A stretch of DNA of 64,000 nucleotides from Pseudoduganella violacea (GCF_014191875.1 NZ_JACHXD010000006.1:254605-318604); one strand, 5' to 3'; shown: positions 52,794-60,703, counted from the first letter of the stretch. Program-made: numbers and translations. The notes: generated from the sequence alone by a model not told the origin.

Positions 52794-52837
52794 GTTCGTG
52801 TGCGGCGGCAATAGCCGCCTTGCAGGTGCACAGAATT

Positions 52838-52869
52838 AACCCGCATGGCTTTGCCATAGCGGGTTTTTT
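52838..52869 (+). terminator. rpsT terminator
   Basis: AACCCGC / GCGGGTT outer stem enclosing an ATGGC-TTT-GCCAT inner stem, then TTTTTTC. Starts 45 bases after the rpsT stop. Confidence 0.92.
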
Positions 52870-52883
52870 CGCATGATATTCCG

Positions 52884-52911
52884 AAAAAAAGCCGCTTGCA
52901 GCGGCTTTTTT
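52884..52911. terminator. Bidirectional terminator between rpsT and the DUF192 gene
   Basis: Eleven-base perfect stem AAAAAAGCCGC / GCGGCTTTTTT with five-base loop. A and T runs on both sides allow use from either strand; it ends the DUF192 transcript. Confidence 0.88.
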
Positions 52912-52913
52912 GC

Positions 52914-53354
52914 TTATTTCAGCTTGGGCAGATTGCCGATCTTGGTGCCCGGCTTGATATTCTTTTGCTTGAACCAGCCCAGGTTCATTTCCAGTGCATA
53001 CATCACCGGCACGCCCTTGGCCGAGCAGTGGCTGTCCAGGGTTTGCGGCTGCATGTCCTCGATGTTGACGATCTTGCCTTCGGCGTCGATAAAGGCCACT
53101 GACAGCGGCAGCAGGGTGTTCTTCATCCACATGCATTGGGTGGCGGGCGCGTCGAAAACGAAGACCATGCCGGCGTTCGGCGCCATCGTTTCGCGGAACA
53201 TCAGGCCCTGGGCGCGCTGCGGATCGGTGGTGGCGACTTCGGCCTTGATCAGGTTCATGCCGGCCGACAGGGTGGTAGTGGGGAATTGCTGGTTTTGCGC
53301 CTGGCTGGCGCCGGCGGCGGCCAGCAGGAGCAGGGAAACGGCAAGGGATTTCAT
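52914..53354 (-). CDS. DUF192-family exported protein
   Basis: Small exported protein of 146 residues with a signal peptide (KSLAVSLLLLAAAGASQAQ) and one DUF192 domain: IKAEVATTDPQRAQGLMFRE, VFVFDAPATQCMWMKNTLLPLSVAFID and the invariant-type GTKI ending. DUF192 proteins are widespread beta-folds of unknown function. Separated from rpsT by back-to-back terminators. No regulatory features seen. Confidence 0.9.
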   Translation of the reverse strand: MKSLAVSLLLLAAAGASQAQNQQFPTTTLSAGMNLIKAEVATTDPQRAQGLMFRETMAPNAGMVFVFDAPATQCMWMKNTLLPLSVAFIDAEGKIVNIEDMQPQTLDSHCSAKGVPVMYALEMNLGWFKQKNIKPGTKIGNLPKLK

Positions 53355-53437
53355 GGGTTTTGTGAGTGAATCGCGAAGCGGCGATTAAGCCACGCGCCGC
53401 AGGCAACGTCAAGCGTGGCACAGTCCGGCTGCGGACA

Positions 53438-53465
53438 AGAAAAAGGCAGGCGCGCGGCCTGCCTT
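53438..53465 (-). terminator. Terminator after the Ala/Ser-rich gene
   Basis: Nine-base perfect stem AAGGCAGGC / GCCTGCCTT (53443-53451, 53457-53465), with an A run before it on the plus strand that forms the T tract on the minus strand. Confidence 0.82.
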
Positions 53466-53482
53466 GCATGGACGCGAGCGGC

Positions 53483-53716
53483 TTATTTGGCCGAGGCGGC
53501 GGAAGCAGCCGACGCGGCCGATGCTGCGGAGGCGGCCGAGGCAGCGGCGGAAGCCTTGTGTTTGGATTTTTTAGCCTTGTGCATCGAGGCGGCCGAAGCG
53601 GCAGCCGAGGCGGAAGCGGCAGGCGCCGATGCAGCCGCCGAGGCCGGTGCGGAAGCCTGGGCGAAAGCGGATGCGGCGAACAGAGTGGCAACCAGGGCAG
53701 CAATAATCTTGGACAT
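53483..53716 (-). CDS. Small exported Ala/Ser-rich protein
   Basis: Predicted exported protein of 77 residues. Signal peptide SKIIAALVATLFAASAFA, then low-complexity AASAxAS tracts, a basic patch (HKAKKSKHKA), and a tail made of repeated AAS triplets. No recognised domain. AAAGGA seven bases before the ATG and a matching terminator support a real gene despite the simple composition. It resembles acid-shock (Asr)-like or histone H1-like periplasmic peptides in composition, which is only a suggestion. The repeats in the DNA could change length by slippage. Confidence 0.7.
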   Translation of the reverse strand: MSKIIAALVATLFAASAFAQASAPASAAASAPAASASAAASAASMHKAKKSKHKASAAASAASAASAASAASAASAK

Positions 53717-53860
53717 GGCAGTTCCTTTAGTGGTTTATGAACTCACACAGATTCGGATGAATCTGGCTCATTAACGCCGCTTCCGAATTGCCAGTTGACA
53801 CACAAGATGCGGCACGGCCAAAGAATCGATGCCGCAGCGCAGCACGCGGTGGCCTTGGCC

Positions 53861-54427
53861 TCAGCCCTTGCGGCTCACGTCCTCGGGCGATACTTCCATC
53901 CACTCGCCCGGCAGCAGCGGGTGGCTGGCTAGCGAAATGCCGCCGATGGCGCTGCGCACCAGGCGCAGGGTGGGCAGGCCGACGGCGGCCGTCATGCGCC
54001 GCACCTGGCGGTTTTTGCCCTCTTGCAGGGTGATGGCGAGCCAGGAGGTGGGTTGCTCGGCGCGCGTCCGGATGGGCGGATTGCGCGGCCACAGCCATTC
54101 CGGCTCGGCAATGCGCACGGCGCGGCAGGGTTTGGTTACGAAATCGCCCAGGTCGAGCGGCGCCTGCAGGCGGGCCAGGGCGTCGGCGTCGGCCACGCCA
54201 TCGACCTGCACCAGGTAGGTTTTGGCTTCCTTGCGCTCGGGATGGGCGATCTGGTGCTGCAATTTGCCGTCGTCGGTCAACAGGAGTAAGCCCTCGCTGT
54301 CGGCGTCGAGGCGGCCGGCGGGGTAAATATTCGGAATCTTGAGGTAATCGGCCAGGGTTGCGCGGTCCGGCTGGGGCGAAAACTGGCACAATACCTGGAA
54401 TGGTTTGTTGAAAAGTATCAGGGGCAT
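53861..54427 (-). CDS. rluE: 23S rRNA pseudouridine synthase RluE
   Basis: Converts a uridine of 23S rRNA (U2457 in E. coli) to pseudouridine. RsuA/RluE-type fold, 188 residues: PLILFNKPFQVLCQFSPQ, GRLDADSEGLLLLT with the catalytic Asp, EAKTYLVQVDG, EWLWPRNPPIRTRAEQPTSW and GKNRQVRRMTAAVGLPTLRL. The match to E. coli RluE is strong along its length; like it, there is no N-terminal S4 domain. Start taken at 54427 (MPLILF); an in-frame ATG at 54454 would add nine unconvincing residues. Divergent from icd. Confidence 0.93.
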   Translation of the reverse strand: MPLILFNKPFQVLCQFSPQPDRATLADYLKIPNIYPAGRLDADSEGLLLLTDDGKLQHQIAHPERKEAKTYLVQVDGVADADALARLQAPLDLGDFVTKPCRAVRIAEPEWLWPRNPPIRTRAEQPTSWLAITLQEGKNRQVRRMTAAVGLPTLRLVRSAIGGISLASHPLLPGEWMEVSPEDVSRKG

Positions 54428-54590
54428 CCCGAGATTGTACTGTCTGGAGCACAAGCCAGTGTCCTAAAACCATGGCGCCCAGTAAAATACTGGTGCATAA
54501 TGTGGAATGACTGTCTTATGTCTTATAGAAGACCTGCGGCCACGTTAACTCAACGGCAATAGTTCTGATTGCCTCACTTCGGAGAACACG

Positions 54591-55844
54591 ATGTATCAAC
54601 ATATCAAAGTACCTGCTGACGGCCAGAAAATCACCGTCAACGCCGACTTTTCCCTGACCGTTCCTGACCAGCCTATCATTCCATTCCTGGAAGGTGACGG
54701 CACCGGTGTTGACATCACCCCAGTGATGATCAAGGTGGTGGACGCTGCCGTGGCCAAAGCCTACGCCGGCAAGCGCAAGATCAGCTGGATGGAAATCTAC
54801 GCTGGCGAGAAATCGACCAATGTATACGGCCCGGACGTGTGGCTGCCGGAAGAAACCCTGCAGGTACTGAAAGACTACGTCGTGTCGATCAAAGGCCCGC
54901 TGACCACCCCGGTCGGCGGCGGCATCCGTTCGCTGAACGTGGCCCTGCGCCAGGAACTGGACCTGTACGTCTGCCTGCGCCCAGTGCGCTACTTCACCGG
55001 CGTGCCATCGCCAGTGCGTGAGCCGGAGAAAACCGACATGGTCATCTTCCGCGAAAACTCGGAAGACATCTACGCCGGCATCGAATGGCAAGAAGGCTCC
55101 GAAGGCGCCAAGAAAATCATCGAATTCCTGACCAAGGAAATGGGCGTCAAGAAGATCCGCTTCCCGGAAACCTCGGGCATCGGCGTCAAGCCTGTTTCGC
55201 GCGACGGCACCGAGCGCCTGGTGCGCAAGGCGATCCAGTACGCGATCGACAACGACAAGCCATCCGTGACCATCGTCCACAAGGGCAACATCATGAAGTA
55301 CACCGAAGGTGGCTTCCGTGACTGGGCCTACGCGCTGGCACAAAAAGAATTCGGCGCTGAACTGATCGACGGCGGCCCATGGTGCAAATTCAAGAATCCG
55401 AAGACCGGTCGCGAGATCATCGTCAAGGATTCGATCGCCGACGCCTTCCTGCAGCAGATCCTGCTGCGCCCAGCAGAGTACAGCGTGATCGCCACCCTGA
55501 ACCTGAACGGCGACTACATCTCCGACGCGCTGGCGGCGCAAGTGGGCGGCATCGGCATCGCGCCGGGCGCCAACCTGTCCGACTCCGTGGCGATGTTCGA
55601 AGCCACCCACGGCACCGCGCCGAAGTACGCCGGCAAAGACTACGTGAACCCAGGTTCGCTGATCCTGTCCGCTGAAATGATGCTGCGTCACATGGGCTGG
55701 ACCGAAGCGGCCGACCTGATCATCTCCGCCATGGAGAAAGCCATCGACTCGAAGAAAGTCACCTACGACTTCGCCCGCCTGATGGAAGGCGCGACCCAAG
55801 TGTCGTGCTCCGGCTTCGGCGACGTGATGATCGAACAGATGTAA
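54591..55844 (+). CDS. icd: NADP-dependent isocitrate dehydrogenase
   Basis: Krebs-cycle enzyme converting isocitrate to 2-oxoglutarate. It has 417 residues, like E. coli Icd, with [31 protein letters not shown] (contains the Ser that is phosphorylated in E. coli), [36 protein letters not shown] and the NADP site [22 protein letters not shown] lies before the ATG. Single gene with its own terminator; divergent from rluE. No aceK (kinase/phosphatase) in the window. Confidence 0.97.
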   Translation: MYQHIKVPADGQKITVNADFSLTVPDQPIIPFLEGDGTGVDITPVMIKVVDAAVAKAYAGKRKISWMEIYAGEKSTNVYGPDVWLPEETLQVLKDYVVSIKGPLTTPVGGGIRSLNVALRQELDLYVCLRPVRYFTGVPSPVREPEKTDMVIFRENSEDIYAGIEWQEGSEGAKKIIEFLTKEMGVKKIRFPETSGIGVKPVSRDGTERLVRKAIQYAIDNDKPSVTIVHKGNIMKYTEGGFRDWAYALAQKEFGAELIDGGPWCKFKNPKTGREIIVKDSIADAFLQQILLRPAEYSVIATLNLNGDYISDALAAQVGGIGIAPGANLSDSVAMFEATHGTAPKYAGKDYVNPGSLILSAEMMLRHMGWTEAADLIISAMEKAIDSKKVTYDFARLMEGATQVSCSGFGDVMIEQM

Positions 55845-55876
55845 TTTCGTGGCAGGGGAGCCTTCCCCTGCAGCGC

Positions 55877-55912
55877 AAAGCCCCATGCTCGCAGGAGCGT
55901 GGGGCTTTTTCT
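55877..55912. terminator. icd terminator
   Basis: AAAGCCCCA / TGGGGCTTT stem, extended by GCTC/GAGC, followed by a T tract. The A residues on the plus side also allow use by the convergent mqsRA transcript. A smaller hairpin (CAGGGGA ... TCCCCTG) precedes it. Confidence 0.9.
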
Positions 55913-55924
55913 TTTATGTGGACT

Positions 55925-56326
55925 TCATTGGCGAACCTCGTCCAGCAGTTCGGGGTGACGGTCCAGCAATCTTAGTAATTTGATGGTGGAGACATGCGGC
56001 CGGGCCTTGCCTGTTTCGTAACGGGAGAAGGCATTGGCGCCGCCGCCGAAGATTTCGCCGGCCTCGCGCTGATCGAGGCGCAGTTTTCGGCGTACGGTCA
56101 GAATATAGGCCGGATCCACAAGCTCGCTGTTTACCTTGCGCTGGAATTCGCCAACCAGTTCGCTGAACCGGTCTACAGCATTGCGGTCTAGGGTGACCTC
56201 GCCGCAGCTGGCGCAGTGGTATCCCGTTATTGCGGGAATGATCGTGTTCTGAGCTTTATAGGTATAGGGCATATCGCGTGTGGCATGCACAGGCGAGGGT
56301 GCTCCGCACTCGGGGCAATTCTTCAT
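55925..56326 (-). CDS. mqsA: MqsA-family antitoxin
   Basis: Antitoxin and repressor of the mqsRA pair. The N-terminal zinc domain has CPECGAPSP and CASCGEVTL (four Cys). A linker follows (FSELVGEFQRKVNSELVDP), then an XRE helix-turn-helix (VRRKLRLDQREAGEIFGGG, ANAFSRYETGKARPHVS). Length of 133 matches E. coli MqsA (131). It begins one base after the mqsR stop; toxin-first order is normal for mqsRA. By family knowledge the C-terminal domain binds AACC-spacer-GGTT palindromes, two of which lie upstream of mqsR. Confidence 0.93.
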   Translation of the reverse strand: MKNCPECGAPSPVHATRDMPYTYKAQNTIIPAITGYHCASCGEVTLDRNAVDRFSELVGEFQRKVNSELVDPAYILTVRRKLRLDQREAGEIFGGGANAFSRYETGKARPHVSTIKLLRLLDRHPELLDEVRQ

Positions 56327-56327
56327 T

Positions 56328-56594
56328 TCAAAGCTCCTTGAACGAAACGATTAATACATCAGCAATCACGGTCAACTTTATGTAGAGTGCGGTTCCGTCA
56401 GCGGTTCTGCCGTGGTACACGTCCTGCCATATACGGTGGTTTGCATGAGCGGTCATGCTCTTGTAAAAGTCGGCGCTGGTGAGTGATAGAACGACGTCGC
56501 ACATCTCCTGCAAGGTATTGATTCCGACCGCGCGAGCGCTGATAGTCGCGCTAGTGGTTGCGGTGACTTGGCCCGCTTCGATCAGGGCTTTCAT
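56328..56594 (-). CDS. mqsR: MqsR-family toxin, N terminus lost by frame shift
   Basis: RelE-fold mRNA interferase that cuts at GCU in E. coli. This frame gives 88 residues (E. coli MqsR: 98) matching from the third codon on: ALIEAGQVTATTSA, DFYKSMTAHANHRIWQDVYHG, LYIKLTVIADVLIVSFKEL. Codons just upstream, in the same frame, read GKSTPHCKLPK and align with the E. coli N terminus KRTPHTRLSQ, but no start codon lies between them and a stop. An ATG at 56629 would join this frame if the A-tract (five A) had six. As written, translation must start internally at 56594, coupled by ATGA to a 12-codon upstream frame, or the toxin is inactive. Confidence 0.85.
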   Translation of the reverse strand: MKALIEAGQVTATTSATISARAVGINTLQEMCDVVLSLTSADFYKSMTAHANHRIWQDVYHGRTADGTALYIKLTVIADVLIVSFKEL

Positions 56595-56637
56595 CTTGGG
56601 GAGCTTGCAGTGCGGCGTACTTTTTCCATATTAGCAT

Positions 56638-56651
56638 AACCGAATAGGGTT
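56638..56651. promoter_or_regulatory. MqsA-type operator 1 (AACC-N6-GGTT)
   Basis: AACC-GAATAG-GGTT, nine bases upstream of the ATG at 56629 on the minus strand. MqsA of E. coli binds AACCT-spacer-AGGTT palindromes. Confidence 0.6.
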
Positions 56652-56656
56652 AAAAT

Positions 56657-56669
56657 AACCAAGTAGGTT
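56657..56669. promoter_or_regulatory. MqsA-type operator 2 (AACC-N5-GGTT)
   Basis: AACC-AAGTA-GGTT, centre about 18 bases from operator 1. Two tandem palindromes ahead of mqsRA support autoregulation by the antitoxin. Confidence 0.65.
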
Positions 56670-56713
56670 AAAGGTATTCAGCGAGGCTGCTTTGCTATTT
56701 TTTGGGGGAACCA

Positions 56714-56970
56714 TTGGAGAACATCTATAGCGAACGCCTCATATTACGTCCTTGGGCGGCTGAGGATGTCGCTGCATTCGTGCGCATCAATGCCGATCCG
56801 CGCGTGACGGAATTTTTGCTTGGTCCTTTATCGCAGGTGCAGGCTGAGGAATTCATCGCGGCCCAGACAGTGAAGGCGCGAGCGCCGTTATGCGGCATGG
56901 CTTTGCGCAACTGGGGATGGAGGAGGAGGTCGCCTTTACCGTGCCGCAGAGTTGTTCGCTGGATAGTTAG
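56714..56970 (+). pseudogene. Decayed GNAT acetyltransferase gene
   Basis: The first part (TTG start at 56714, after GGGGGA) codes for a typical RimJ-like N terminus: NIYSERLILRPWAAEDVAAF, VRINADPRVTEFLLGPLS. After about residue 56 the frame loses similarity, and a different frame from about 56884 reads AVMRHGFAQLGMEEEVAFTVPQ, which fits the C-terminal half of the same family, then stops at 56970. The acetyl-CoA-binding middle (about 50-60 residues) is missing and the end is truncated. It sits between two toxin-antitoxin loci, as debris of an accessory insertion would. Confidence 0.8.
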
Positions 56971-56974
56971 GTGT

Positions 56975-57250
56975 TTAGCGCTTTTCACGCGTGTGCCAGA
57001 TTCGTAGCATGTAAATGGCAGTTTTCCTTACCTCGTACCGGATTTCGTATTGTCCAACGAGCAGACGGCGTACTTCGCGTGGCTGAAAGCCCAACAGTTT
57101 TTCGCCGATGTGAGGGTGTGCTGGAAGCCGATTTGCCGCAGCAACGATTACTTGCACTGATCGTATTGCTGCGGATGGGTTGACTGAAGCGAGAAACTCA
57201 TGGAGCCTGCCGAGATCTGAACTGGCTTTGCTGGTCCAGAGCAGCTTCAT
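56975..57250 (-). CDS. ParE/RelE-family toxin
   Basis: Toxin of 91 residues with the ParE-type pattern: LLWTSKASSDLGRLHEFLASV, NPSAAIRSVQVIVAAANRLP, PHIGEKLLGFQPREVRRLLVGQYEIRYEV and ILMR-like YMLRIWHTREKR. ParE toxins inhibit gyrase, while RelE toxins cut mRNA; the sequence cannot decide fully, but ParE is likelier from the antitoxin type. The start overlaps the antitoxin gene by four bases (ATGA), so the two are coupled. The end lies five bases from the decayed acetyltransferase gene on the other strand. Confidence 0.88.
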   Translation of the reverse strand: MKLLWTSKASSDLGRLHEFLASVNPSAAIRSVQVIVAAANRLPAHPHIGEKLLGFQPREVRRLLVGQYEIRYEVRKTAIYMLRIWHTREKR

Positions 57251-57516
57251 TTATGGGATGGTAGCAGGGGCGAATCAGTTTCGAGGCTTGCGGCCCAGGC
57301 TTCGATGGCCTGGTGATCAACGACCCGCCCGGCATCGACATCGTCGAGAGCCTCCTTCGTCAGTTGGAAGCGATGATCTTCCTGCGCCAGCCAGTCGGCA
57401 AGCGCTTCCCGGATTATTTGATTGCGAGGTTTTTCGAGACGTGCCGCTATTTGATCCACTTTGTTGATCAAGTCTTGCGGAACGGTTTCGCTCAGCAGGA
57501 TATCGTTGTTGCTCAT
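57247..57516 (-). CDS. CopG/ParD-type ribbon-helix-helix antitoxin
   Basis: Antitoxin of 89 residues for the adjacent ParE/RelE-type toxin. N-terminal ribbon-helix-helix DNA-binding region (ILLSETVPQDLINKVDQIAARL, KPRNQIIREALADWLAQ) and C-terminal toxin-binding part (LTKEALDDVDAGRVVDHQAIEAWAASL). Antitoxin-first order and four-base overlap are standard for this family. No clear Shine-Dalgarno is visible upstream of 57516. Confidence 0.9.
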   Translation of the reverse strand: MSNNDILLSETVPQDLINKVDQIAARLEKPRNQIIREALADWLAQEDHRFQLTKEALDDVDAGRVVDHQAIEAWAASLETDSPLLPSHK

Positions 57517-57580
57517 GGTTTCAGCAGGGATAAGGAGTATTTCATCTTAGTGGTCCCGGCTATTGAAGGCAAGCTTGGCG

Positions 57581-58102
57581 TCATCCATTCAAATCGTACT
57601 GGTAGCGGTGGCCGTCCCGCATTTCCCCATTCACCAGCGCAAGCTGTTCCACATACTCGCCTTGCCTGAAGCCGCACTTGAGCAGGACACGGGCGGAAGC
57701 GGGGTTGTGGGCCGTGACGTAGGCTTCCAGCATCTTCAACTGCCATTCTTCGCGCGCCACCTGCTGCATATGGCGCACGGCCTGCGTGGCGAGGCCGCCG
57801 CCGGCGCTTTGTTCGGCGACGCGGTAGCCGATTTCCGACGAGGCTTTGGCGCGGTCGATGTCCTTCAGGTTGGCGCGTCCCAGCACGACACCGCTGGCGT
57901 CGAGCAGCAGGCTGGGGTGCATGGTGCCTTGCCGGTAAGCGTTCAGGCATTCCTCGATGTGGCGCACGATGCCTTCGGGCGAGTAGACATCGGCGGGCCG
58001 CGCGGTGATGTGGCGCGCGAACCATGCCCGGTTTTGCAGTTCGAAGTCGAGCAGGGCGGAGGCGTCTTCGTGGCGCAGGGTGCGGATGGTGACGGTAGTC
58101 AT
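57581..58102 (-). CDS. GNAT-family N-acetyltransferase
   Basis: Acetyl-CoA-dependent acetyltransferase of 173 residues, RimJ/RimL-like: VTIRTLRHEDASALLDFELQ start, LGRANLKDID strand, EIGYRVAEQSAGGGLATQAV with the acetyl-CoA-binding R/Q-x-x-G-x-G/A-like loop (AEQSAGGGLA), and HNPASARVLLKCGFRQ at the end. The typical substrate is a protein N terminus or a small amine; unknown here. It overlaps the MFS gene by four bases (ATGA) and should be cotranscribed with it. Confidence 0.88.
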   Translation of the reverse strand: MTTVTIRTLRHEDASALLDFELQNRAWFARHITARPADVYSPEGIVRHIEECLNAYRQGTMHPSLLLDASGVVLGRANLKDIDRAKASSEIGYRVAEQSAGGGLATQAVRHMQQVAREEWQLKMLEAYVTAHNPASARVLLKCGFRQGEYVEQLALVNGEMRDGHRYQYDLNG

Positions 58103-59352
58103 AGTTCCTTGATGTTGAGGTGGAAGGAGAGGATCGCGCAGACGAGCAGCATGGCGCCGGCGCAGGGCAGGGCGATGGCGAGGCCGATGCGTTCATGCAG
58201 CATGCCCCAGAAGGCCGCGCCGGCAGCTTGGGCGCCCGCCACCGCGAGGATGAAAACCGATAGGGTGCGGGCGCGCAGCGCTTCCGGAAAGGCCGATTGC
58301 GCTTGTCCGTTGAGCGTGGTGACGATGAGCGACCACGCCAATCCCGCCGCCAACGCGGCCAGCAGGGGCAATGGCCAGAGGCGTAGCAGCGGCAGCAGGA
58401 TCAGCACTGCGCCGAACAGGGCCAGCGCGCCCGCCAGCAGCCACGCGGCGGGCAGCAGCGCGCGCAGGCGGGCGGTCAGCAAGGCCGATAGTACGGCGCC
58501 AGCGCCCATGGCGCCCATCTGCATGCCGTAGGCGCTGCCTTCCATATGTAGCGTGTCGCGCACGAAAAGCGGCAGCAGGGCGGTGTAAGCGACCGAGGCG
58601 AAGAAGATGGCGCCGGACTGAATCAGCAGGCGCCGATAGGAGCGGGCTTGCCATGCGCTGTGGATGCCGAGCTGGAAGGCTGTCCAGTTGAACGATGAGC
58701 GGCGCGACGGATCGGCCGCAGGCTGGGCGGGGCCGGCTGGCGCTGCGCACCCCTCATCGCTGGTGCGGCTCCAGCGCCAGCAAGTCCATAGCATGGCGCT
58801 CAGCGATAGCGCGTTCGCCAGGAACAGCGGCGCGGCGCCCAGCGGTTCGATCAGCATGCCCGCCAGCCAGGGGCCGAGCAGGGCGGACAGGTTGTAGCTC
58901 AGATTATTCAGTCTTGCCGCCGCGCCGATCTCCTCGTGCGCGACCAGGGTAGAGGTGGCGGCCTGCCAGGCCGGCAACGAGAAGGCATTGCCGCAGCCGA
59001 GCGCAAAGGTCAGCAGCAGCACGACCGTGGCGCTCGCGTGGCCGGCCATGACGGCAAATGCCATGGCCGCTGCCGCCGCCATCCTGACGCCGCTCATGAT
59101 CAGCAGCAGGCGGCCGCGATGGAAGCTGTCGGCGGCGAGGCCGGCGGCCAGCGAGAACAGGAAGAGCGGCGCGTACATCGCGCTTGGCATCAGTGCCACG
59201 GCCAGTGCTGAATCAGTGAGCGAGGCCAGCGTCCACGCGGCGGCGCAGGTTTGCATCCACGTTCCCAGATTGGCGGCGGCGTTGGCGAACCAGAGCTGGC
59301 GAAAGCGTTGGTGCCGCAAAGGCTGGAACAGGGAAACGGATTGCGCTTGCAT
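58099..59352 (-). CDS. MFS transporter
   Basis: Major facilitator transporter of 417 residues with about 11-12 helices. The opening FRQLWFANAAANLGTWMQTCAAAW is typical of the MFS_3/enterobactin-exporter-like subgroup. The family's loop 2-3 motif is degenerate (GLAADSFHRGRLLL). Probably an exporter of a small molecule. Coupled to the GNAT gene downstream; divergent from the citrate-synthase-like gene. Confidence 0.9.
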   Translation of the reverse strand: MQAQSVSLFQPLRHQRFRQLWFANAAANLGTWMQTCAAAWTLASLTDSALAVALMPSAMYAPLFLFSLAAGLAADSFHRGRLLLIMSGVRMAAAAAMAFAVMAGHASATVVLLLTFALGCGNAFSLPAWQAATSTLVAHEEIGAAARLNNLSYNLSALLGPWLAGMLIEPLGAAPLFLANALSLSAMLWTCWRWSRTSDEGCAAPAGPAQPAADPSRRSSFNWTAFQLGIHSAWQARSYRRLLIQSGAIFFASVAYTALLPLFVRDTLHMEGSAYGMQMGAMGAGAVLSALLTARLRALLPAAWLLAGALALFGAVLILLPLLRLWPLPLLAALAAGLAWSLIVTTLNGQAQSAFPEALRARTLSVFILAVAGAQAAGAAFWGMLHERIGLAIALPCAGAMLLVCAILSFHLNIKEL

Positions 59353-59453
59353 GAAAGACCGTGTTGATCGTCGTTGCGGCGAGTCTAGGCAGCGCCGGGG
59401 ATGCGGTCAATCTCGATTGCCGCAATCAATATCGGGGCCGTTACAATGCGGGG

Positions 59454-60662
59454 ATGAAAAAAGAATTGTCGGCGGCGGAGGCGGCGCAGATTCTCGGCGT
59501 CAGTCTGCCCACGCTGTACTCCTATGTCAGCCGAGGTCTGCTGGCGTCCAGCGCGCGCGAAGCCAGCGGCAGCAAACGCTATGCGCATGAAGAAGTGCTG
59601 CGCTTGGCGGCGCGCCGCGCCGATGCCAAGCGCGCCGGACACCGCGTGGCGGCCGCGATGGACTGGGGTGTGCCGGTGCTGGAGACGTCGATCTGCCGCA
59701 TCGCCGATGGCGCGCTGTCCTATCGCGGCCACGATGCGGTCGGACTGGCCGAAACCGCAACGCTGGAGGACGTGGCCTGTCTGCTGTGGGGGCATGCCGA
59801 GGCGCGATACTTTGGCGCAGTGCTGTCGCAGCCAGCGCATTCGCTGCCGCTCGGTATCGGCGAAGACGGCGCCGGCTTGCCGCCGCTTGAGCGGGCGCTT
59901 GCGCTGCTGCCGTTGCTGGCGCCGCGTCGGCCGCAAACTGCCGGCGACGACAGTTTTTATGCCAACGGGGCGCATCTGATGCGGGTGCTGGCCAGTCTGC
60001 TGACCGGCGAGGAAGTCTCGGCCCGGCCTCTGCACCAGCAACTGGCGCGAGCCTGGGGCGGGGATGCGGCGCAGGCCGACATCATCCGCGCCGCGCTGGT
60101 GCTGCTGGCCGACCATGAGTTGAACGCGTCCACCTTCGCGGTGCGCTGCGTGGCCTCGACCGGCGCCAGCCTGGCGGCGGCGCTGAGCGCGGGTCTGGCC
60201 GCGCTGTCCGGTCCGCGCCATGGCGGCGGCTGCGAAGAGGCGCGCGGTTTGCTGGAACGGGCCTTGGCGGCGCCGGACCGGGAGGTTTTCCTGGTGGATG
60301 TCTGTCGCGATAGCGAAAAGGCAAGGGAAATCCCCGGCTTTGCCCACCCGCTTTACCCCGCCGGCGACCCGCGTGGCCAGCACTTGCTGGAGTGCTTAAA
60401 ACAAATACCGAGGAAAGTTCCTATTATTCATGAACTGTTGAATATTGGAGACACTTTAAGCACCCATTGCGCTGTCCAGCCGAATGCCGACCTGGCGCTG
60501 GCGATCATGGAAATAGGTTTTGGCTGGCCGCGCGGCGCCGGTCTCCGCTTGTTTGCACTGGCCCGTTCCGCTGGCTGGATTGCCCATGCGGCAGAACAGC
60601 TGGCGGATGGCAAGTTAATACGGCCGCGCGCCCGCTATGTCGGCAAGTTCGTTCCGGCGTGA
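59454..60662 (+). CDS. Citrate-synthase-like protein with N-terminal helix-turn-helix
   Basis: 402-residue protein of the citrate synthase superfamily, preceded by a MerR/excisionase-like helix-turn-helix (about residues 1-50: LSAAEAAQILGVSLPTLYSYV ... GSKRYAHEEVLRL). Catalytic residues appear present: His in LSGPRHGGGCEE, His in GFAHPLYPAGDPRG and Asp in NADLALAIME, as in the H-H-D triad. The divergent core suggests citrate or 2-methylcitrate synthase activity, or a regulator that senses citrate-like ligands. The start at 59454 (MKKELS) was chosen over the upstream 59361, whose extra residues have no similarity. Followed by a strong terminator. Confidence 0.82.
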   Translation: MKKELSAAEAAQILGVSLPTLYSYVSRGLLASSAREASGSKRYAHEEVLRLAARRADAKRAGHRVAAAMDWGVPVLETSICRIADGALSYRGHDAVGLAETATLEDVACLLWGHAEARYFGAVLSQPAHSLPLGIGEDGAGLPPLERALALLPLLAPRRPQTAGDDSFYANGAHLMRVLASLLTGEEVSARPLHQQLARAWGGDAAQADIIRAALVLLADHELNASTFAVRCVASTGASLAAALSAGLAALSGPRHGGGCEEARGLLERALAAPDREVFLVDVCRDSEKAREIPGFAHPLYPAGDPRGQHLLECLKQIPRKVPIIHELLNIGDTLSTHCAVQPNADLALAIMEIGFGWPRGAGLRLFALARSAGWIAHAAEQLADGKLIRPRARYVGKFVPA

Positions 60663-60674
60663 TACAGTAGGGGC

Positions 60675-60703
60675 GAAAAAAAACCCCGCATGCGGGGTTT
60701 TTT
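60675..60703. terminator. Bidirectional terminator between citrate-synthase-like and cold-shock genes
   Basis: Near-perfect palindrome AAAAAACCCCGCA / TGCGGGGTTTTTT with A and T tracts on both sides; serves both convergent genes. Confidence 0.92.
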
